A stretch of 64,000 nucleotides of DNA, from NCBI RefSeq assembly GCF_003573695.1, contig NW_020650971.1, positions 186,984 to 250,983 on the forward strand. Reading direction: 5' to 3'. A model generated the notes under the pieces. It did no database searches. It was given only the letters and a program-made list of their open reading frames with translations, and was not told where the DNA came from. The stretch is from Papaver somniferum (lineage: Eukaryota; Streptophyta; Magnoliopsida; Ranunculales; Papaveraceae). The position numbers were made by a program, and so were the translations under genes. Numbering within the stretch: position 1 is the stretch's first letter; every line of letters begins with the position of its first letter. This document shows, piece after piece, positions 58,956-64,000 of the stretch.

Positions 58956-59255
58956 TCTAAATTTCAGCCGCATCTACATCTGGTTCATTCCCTTCTTATC
59001 CATCTCATCCGCAAGACTACAACTGGTAACTAGTTTCCTTGAAAAATTCCGAATTGGGATCCAGATCGAGTAAACGTTTCTATTAACAAGGTACTGATAA
59101 TGAACAAATCACTTGTTTGGGGCTTTGTACCGTGAAGGTATTCTGAACTTTGGGTTTGAAGCAGGCAAGCTGGTTTAAATAAATTGGGTAAAATACCGTG
59201 AAGGTATTCTGAACGTTTCTATTAACAAGGTACTGATTAATCTAATAATATTTTG

Positions 59256-60521
59256 CGCAAGGAAGTTTGTCACTATTAAAAGGTCGACACTCAAGTTTAG
59301 AGATAGACTGGGATTTTATTTTCAACTCGTTTTCATCCATCCCCTGTCAGTGTTGAAGTTTTGAATCTGAAACTTTTCGATAAGGTGAAACTTTTTCTGC
59401 TCCATTCTATTATGAGATGGCCCTTTTGAGATCTAAGCCATTTCCAAACCAGTCTATTATCCTTATCATCATTGGAACCAGATTTTTGACCCTCCAGTTG
59501 TAGGCTTGTAGCCTTTTGGGTTAGCTATCAGAATCACGGAAAGAAAATAGTTTGTTATCAAAAGGAGAAATGTCACCCAGTGTCTGAGAAGTCGCACTAT
59601 ACCTAAAATAGAAAGCCCAAACCGATTTGTCGTCTCCAGGAACCCATACTGGTCTGTGTATTGGAGAATAATGTATGCTTTTGTGGCAAAAATTGGAGAA
59701 TAATGTCTCTGTGTTATGGTTTGGTCCCATCCCCTTCTACTGGGTCACAGTTAACAGTCATGCCAGTGGCTACTCCTGAACATATGCAGATATTGGCAAA
59801 GCAAGCACATCAATGAATTCTCAGTTGTAATTCTTCGTATTTAGCTTTTAAATTTTTATTATCACTTAACACATCATGCAGAACTCGATATCCTTTTGCA
59901 TCCAGGTTCTTCCTACTGTGTTGTATTTTTTTTCTGTGTTTACCTGGAAAAAGAAACGTCGATATGTTCACCACTCTGAAACCCAACCTTTTTGGAATAG
60001 TACCAACAACTTGCAATATTATTCGTTTACTAACTTAATTCCGTTTTTCTGCTGCAGGGATAGTTGGTAGTACCCCATTTGTACACTAAGACGCTGAAGA
60101 TGCCTTCCGAAGCCTCGATAGTACCCCATTTGTACACTAGGCGCAGTCTTTCGGTGAGTAGTCATCTTCTTTCCTTGTATTTCAGTCGGTTCATTTCACA
60201 CTTCATGTAATTGGCTCTCGCGCAGTCATATTCGGTGATGTGACCTGTGTGCCCGGCTTTGTTCTTTATTGGTAAAATAGGTTATACCTAGCTATCTGGT
60301 TCATGAGGATTTTGTTTTCTTGCTTCTTTTTCATGTTTCTCAACCAGCAGGAAGAACACGGTAATCTGTGTAATGGATCTAGATCGTTGGCAAACCAGAA
60401 GCCTACTAAAACGCTGTTCGTTTTGATCCAACGAATACAGGGATCCAAGATATTGAAAAGTATTCTGAGCCCTACGGCAATGTATTGCGTGTCAGAATCA
60501 GAAGGAACTGCTTCTGTTCAT
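59256..60521 (+). pseudogene. SR splicing factor pseudogene, copy 3
   Basis: Exons 60058-60153 and 60351-60521 correspond base for base to those of copy 1, including the 7-base RRM2 deletion and the internal 28-base duplication in the RRM1 exon. Confidence 0.72.
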
Positions 60522-60916
60522 ATGTTTCCTCTTTAAAAGCTGTATCAAATTAATTTTAAAGAAAGGAGCAGCTGTTTTTTCCCAGACAGATCTAGTTTGT
60601 ATATTATTTAGAGCAGTAGATCTATTGGGACTAACTGTCTGTTTATTTCAATCAGCAAAGTCTGAATTTATCATGTGCACCAGTTTCTGTAAGATTGGTT
60701 CTTTTTCAAAGATTTTCTAGCACCTGCATTTCCATATATGCCATAAAAAGCCAAACCATTGAAATACTGCCCCTCTTTGACTATCTTAGGTATTTCCTTG
60801 AAACATGCTACAAATCCACTCATGAAATTGAGTGTTCATAGGCTGCACAAAACTATTAGTAATAATAGCAATGGAACAGTCTATGAAGAGATGTAGTAAA
60901 GTTTAAATATGGCAGT
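60522..60916 (-). mobile_element. LINE 3' remnant, copy 3
   Basis: Colinear with 1456-1850; same truncated end and A-rich repeats. Confidence 0.6.
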
Positions 60917-61287
60917 TACAAAAAAATTACCATTGATGTGAAAAGAATTCCGCTATGAAAAAAATTACCATTGATGTCAAAAAAATTACCAAATAGCAAA
61001 CCCTAGTACTGTAGTTCCCTCAACTATCATTGATGTGAAAAAAATTACTAGCAGAAGAGATGCACAGTCGGGTCGGATGGAATGAGAAGAAGACTCGGAA
61101 TAGGTTAAGTTTTATGAGTGTACTTTTACACGTGTAAATGGTTGGCACGTGTTTAAAGAGGAATATATAGATCGAAGAAACTCGAGGAGAGTTTTCGTTC
61201 TTATATCTTCTGCCTTCTAAATCGGGGACCGGACAGACCTAATTCTGGTTAGGAAGGAATTGGAATTGAGAATCAATCGAATCCGCA

Positions 61288-61295
61288 TATAAATA
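61288..61295 (+). promoter_or_regulatory. TATA box of F-box gene, copy 3
   Basis: TATAAATA in the single leader. The leader exon ends at 61387 (gggcatag/GTATGT), with a likely acceptor about 105 bases on (tcaattag, 61490). Confidence 0.6.
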
Positions 61296-61525
61296 CGTCT
61301 CTTTCAATTTCAAACTTGAGATCTTATAAATCAGAGAGCTTTCTGTCTGGTGGATCGTAAAATCAAAGCAGCCAATTTTGGGCATAGGTATGTTTTTTTC
61401 TCCTCAGTTAATTTTGATATCAATTTATAATTTCAACCCGTAATTGGTTGTTTTTTAATTCAATTTCATCCTTAATCAATTAGGAGAAGGGTTCTTTGTT
61501 AATTGGGTTTGCCCTAGCAAAGAAG

Positions 61526-62761
61526 ATGGACAAATCACTATCAAACCGTCTTGATGACAATTCAGTAGAGAATATCCTTGTCCGCCTTCCCGTCAAGTCT
61601 CTTGTGCGTTTTAAATCTGTATCCAAAACATGGGAGTCATTCATTGAGGAGGATTCATCTTTCATAGAGTCGCATCTAAGTCTATCAAAAGCACATCCTC
61701 AACTTGTCATCTCCAGGTATAACGGCAAGACCGTACAACTCTTCTCACCTAAGGATGGGTTTCAAGGTGGAGAGGCTGTTCATAGAGTCACACTTCCATG
61801 GGTACTTGACGAAAATGTACCACGGCCTATACATGGCTTGTTCTGTTTTATTGACGAATCAGATACTGCTACTCGCATTTACAACCTCGGGACTCGACAA
61901 GTTACTCCGTGGGCACAAACGGCACCGGTGCCGTTACAGTGGATGAGTGCTTTCGATGTTATGAAGACGCCAACTTATGGATTTGGGTTTGATCCTTCGA
62001 CTAAAACCTACAAACTAGTATATGTCCTGGAGATACCCGAAGACTATTTCTCAACAAGTTCGAAACTCCAACTTATATGCCAAGTTCTTACCGTGGGACG
62101 ACGAGGAAATCAATGGAGGAATATAGATGAGGTGCCGCCGGTTCGGTTGTTTGAATCTGCTGGTGTTTATGCAAAAGCTTCAATCTACTGGAGGAACGAC
62201 GGTGCAGATAGTTTCACACCTCCGGATAAGGAGTTGATTGTGGCATTTGATGTTGGAAGCGAAAAGTTTAGAGTCATTCAGATCCCAGACTTCATCGTTG
62301 GTCCTCCTGAGATTTTAGAAGATTGTGCAAAGCGGGATGAAAAGTTCACAGTAACATCAATAGATGGACACGTGGCTTTAATTGACAGGGTAGATGCCTG
62401 TGTCGTAAAGTTATGGATATCTGATGATGACAGTTCCAACGTGGAGAAGAAGATGAGAACAACAAATTGGAGCGAGGAAACCATATTACTTCCATGTTCG
62501 TTCAAAGAAGAGAAGAATCTTTATGTTCATCCAGTCCAAGGGACAGACGAGATAGTCATACAAACACGTATCCAGGACGATATGCAAATCCCGAGAGGAT
62601 CTGTTAGTCTAAATATCTATAATCGGAGAAAGAAGAGTTTTCAAATGATTGACATCACCGGTATAACACCGTTATTGAGATATCCGTATCATTATAATGT
62701 GCACTGTGTTAATGAAAGTCTTCTACCTGTTGAAGATGCAGAAAAGAAGCCAATGGTTTAA
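61526..62761 (+). CDS. F-box protein with FBA region, copy 3
   Basis: 411 residues, identical to the gene at 2867 except His at residue 389. F-box at about 7-45 (ILVRLPVKSLVRFKSVSKTW), FBA hallmark GFGFDPSTKTYKLV at about 152-165. Expected role: substrate-binding subunit of an SCF ubiquitin ligase, target unknown. ATG chosen at 61526 as the first one after the leader intron. It has one promoter where copy 1 has two, so the two genes could differ in expression while encoding nearly the same protein. The lack of any indel across 1.2 kb between copies argues for very recent duplication or conversion. Confidence 0.93.
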   Translation: MDKSLSNRLDDNSVENILVRLPVKSLVRFKSVSKTWESFIEEDSSFIESHLSLSKAHPQLVISRYNGKTVQLFSPKDGFQGGEAVHRVTLPWVLDENVPRPIHGLFCFIDESDTATRIYNLGTRQVTPWAQTAPVPLQWMSAFDVMKTPTYGFGFDPSTKTYKLVYVLEIPEDYFSTSSKLQLICQVLTVGRRGNQWRNIDEVPPVRLFESAGVYAKASIYWRNDGADSFTPPDKELIVAFDVGSEKFRVIQIPDFIVGPPEILEDCAKRDEKFTVTSIDGHVALIDRVDACVVKLWISDDDSSNVEKKMRTTNWSEETILLPCSFKEEKNLYVHPVQGTDEIVIQTRIQDDMQIPRGSVSLNIYNRRKKSFQMIDITGITPLLRYPYHYNVHCVNESLLPVEDAEKKPMV

Positions 62762-63265
62762 AGATGGAAGACACCGTAGACAAAACTGTTGGATGGTGCT
62801 CCTTCTGATTTGAAATGTTTAATTAATTTTTCACTGCACTTTTGTTATGTTTAATTAGAAACATTAGTTTTTTTCCTTTTCGGTTTGAATTATTCACTGC
62901 ACTTGTTATGTTTAATTAGGTTATATGTTTAATGAGGTTATATATCGTATGAATTTTGTTTGTGTAGCGTTAAAATTTTTATTACCTTAATATTTATTTA
63001 TGTCTCAGAAATTTTATTACTTTAATATTTGTTTATGTCTCAAAATATGTCTATCTCGATAGGAAAGTTTTATAAAAGGAACGTATCCCAACATATGAGA
63101 CGGTGTAAGGATAAAAGTATGAGTGATCCCTCTGTATTTTATATTTTGTGTATTGCAAAGGTTGGCTGGATCTAATTTCAATAAAATAGAAAGATTTCAA
63201 ACCCAAAAGGAGTTTTATTAAGCCGTACTAGGAGGCTGTTGATAGAAGAATTAATAATCTTAAGC
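62762..63265. other. F-box 3' flank, copy 3 version
   Basis: Same motif order as 4103-5145 but visibly more diverged than the coding region, with no copia insertion. It represents the uninterrupted state of the flank. Confidence 0.7.
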
Positions 63266-63362
63266 GAACTTTCAATTGGCTAGGGGTTGAACTCCCAAGT
63301 TATAAGTTAGGAGTTTAATTCCTGTTGCTGTTGTTCGTCATGAAAAAAAAAATAAATAAAAA
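63266..63362 (+). mobile_element. Candidate tRNA-derived SINE, copy 3
   Basis: Counterpart of 5146-5250, with a shortened A-box side, a B-box-like gagtttaattcc and a longer A-rich tail. Confidence 0.35.
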
Positions 63363-64000
63363 TTTTGTCCAGGGATACCCTAGTATGACAAGTTCCTTCG
63401 CCATAGGGTTCAAAAAGCTTTTCAATATCCCTGATCCCCCGTATCCGTTAGGATCAAAATATCACGAACATCATTTCAGTAGGCTTCTGATTTGCCACTC
63501 TAGATCAAAATATATCATGAACAGCATTTCAGCAGGCTTCTGGTTTGCCACTGATCTAGATCCATCTCAATGATTACTGTGTTCTCCCCGCTGGTGGAGA
63601 AACATGAAAAACAAGCAAGAAAACAAAATTCCCATGAACCAGATAGCTAGGTATCCCGCATTATACCAGTGAAGAAGAAAGCTAGGCATCACAGGTCACA
63701 GCACCGAGTATGAATGTGTGATAGCCAATTACATGAAATTCCGAACGAACTGACTGAAAACACAAGTGAAAGAAGATGATTACTCACAAAAAGCTTTTGA
63801 TTTGTGTAATTCCAATGGAGTATTAGCAAGGATTTGGATGGCATCTTCAGCAACTTGCTCGTCTTCCAAATAGCAAACCCTGCAGCAGCATAGCGGAATT
63901 AAGTTAGGAGTAGTAAACTAATAATATCGAAAGTTTTTGTTACTACTTCAAAATTTTGTGTTTCAGAATGATAGACGTGAAATCTTTTTCCAGGTAAAAA
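63363..64000 (-). pseudogene. SR splicing factor pseudogene, inverted, copy 3
   Basis: Counterpart of 5251-5930. RRM2 is read near 63370-63500, with the same ~55-base internal duplication. RRM1-end exon 63788-63879 (92 bases). It runs off the window end inside an intron. Confidence 0.7.

Larger units (their letters stand above)
58956..64000 (+). repeat. Segmental duplication, copy 3 (continues past window)
   Basis: Contains SR(+), LINE remnant, F-box gene and SR(-), colinear with copy 1. It lacks the 407-base leader duplication and the copia insertion. High similarity to copy 1 breaks at about 62826, is lower through the 3' flank, and rises again from about 63490. Confidence 0.92.

Overview
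The window reads as nuclear DNA of a flowering plant, probably a eudicot. The evidence is plant-type F-box proteins with an F-box-associated (FBA) region, fragments of a plant RS-type SR splicing-factor gene, an ABCF3/GCN-type gene, short GT-AG introns, and Ty1/copia elements primed by initiator tRNA-Met. I cannot name the species. The DNA is AT-rich, repeat-dominated and heavily rearranged. Only two genes look fully intact: a near-identical pair of intron-poor F-box genes. All boundaries and identity statements were read by eye.

Layout. (1) 1-5.9 kb: a cassette of SR pseudogene (+), LINE remnant, F-box gene (+), copia integrase scrap and SR pseudogene (-). It recurs at 58.96-64.0 kb, and its left part recurs at 54.46-56.44 kb. 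(2) 6.5-9.7 kb: a gag-like remnant and an older, inverted SR pseudogene. (3) 9,981-19,540: two copia elements in tandem sharing a middle LTR (LTR-internal-LTR-internal-LTR). The first polyprotein ORF is almost intact; the second has several frameshifts. (4) 19,541-20,882: a minus-strand gene with three successive F-box-like motifs, cut off inside its FBA region by the right LTR. (5) 20,277-43,914: six full copies and one partial copy of a ~3.74-kb tandem unit. Each full unit joins the 5' exons of the multi-F-box gene, the last exon of an ABCF3 gene and fragments of a proteasome beta5-like gene, all on the minus strand. (6) 43.8-46.5 kb: the larger ABCF3 pseudogene from which the array unit took its fragment. 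(7) 46.6-50.2 kb: SR fragment, F-box 3' flank and a 5'-truncated copia element with one LTR. (8) 50.37-51.05 kb: a second, inverted ABCF3 fragment. (9) 51.8-54.46 kb: a composite LTR-element remnant, short tandem repeats and a 29-bp minisatellite. (10) 56.75-58.87 kb: a proteasome beta5-like gene (-) whose exons 2-7 keep reading frame across every junction but whose 5' end is missing.

There are no operons. The genes present (F-box adaptors, a proteasome core subunit) happen to belong to the ubiquitin-proteasome pathway, but nothing here shows that they act together. The most unusual items are the chimeric array, the three-F-box gene, and the way the same gene fragments (SR, ABCF3, beta5, F-box flank) recur in different orders and orientations.
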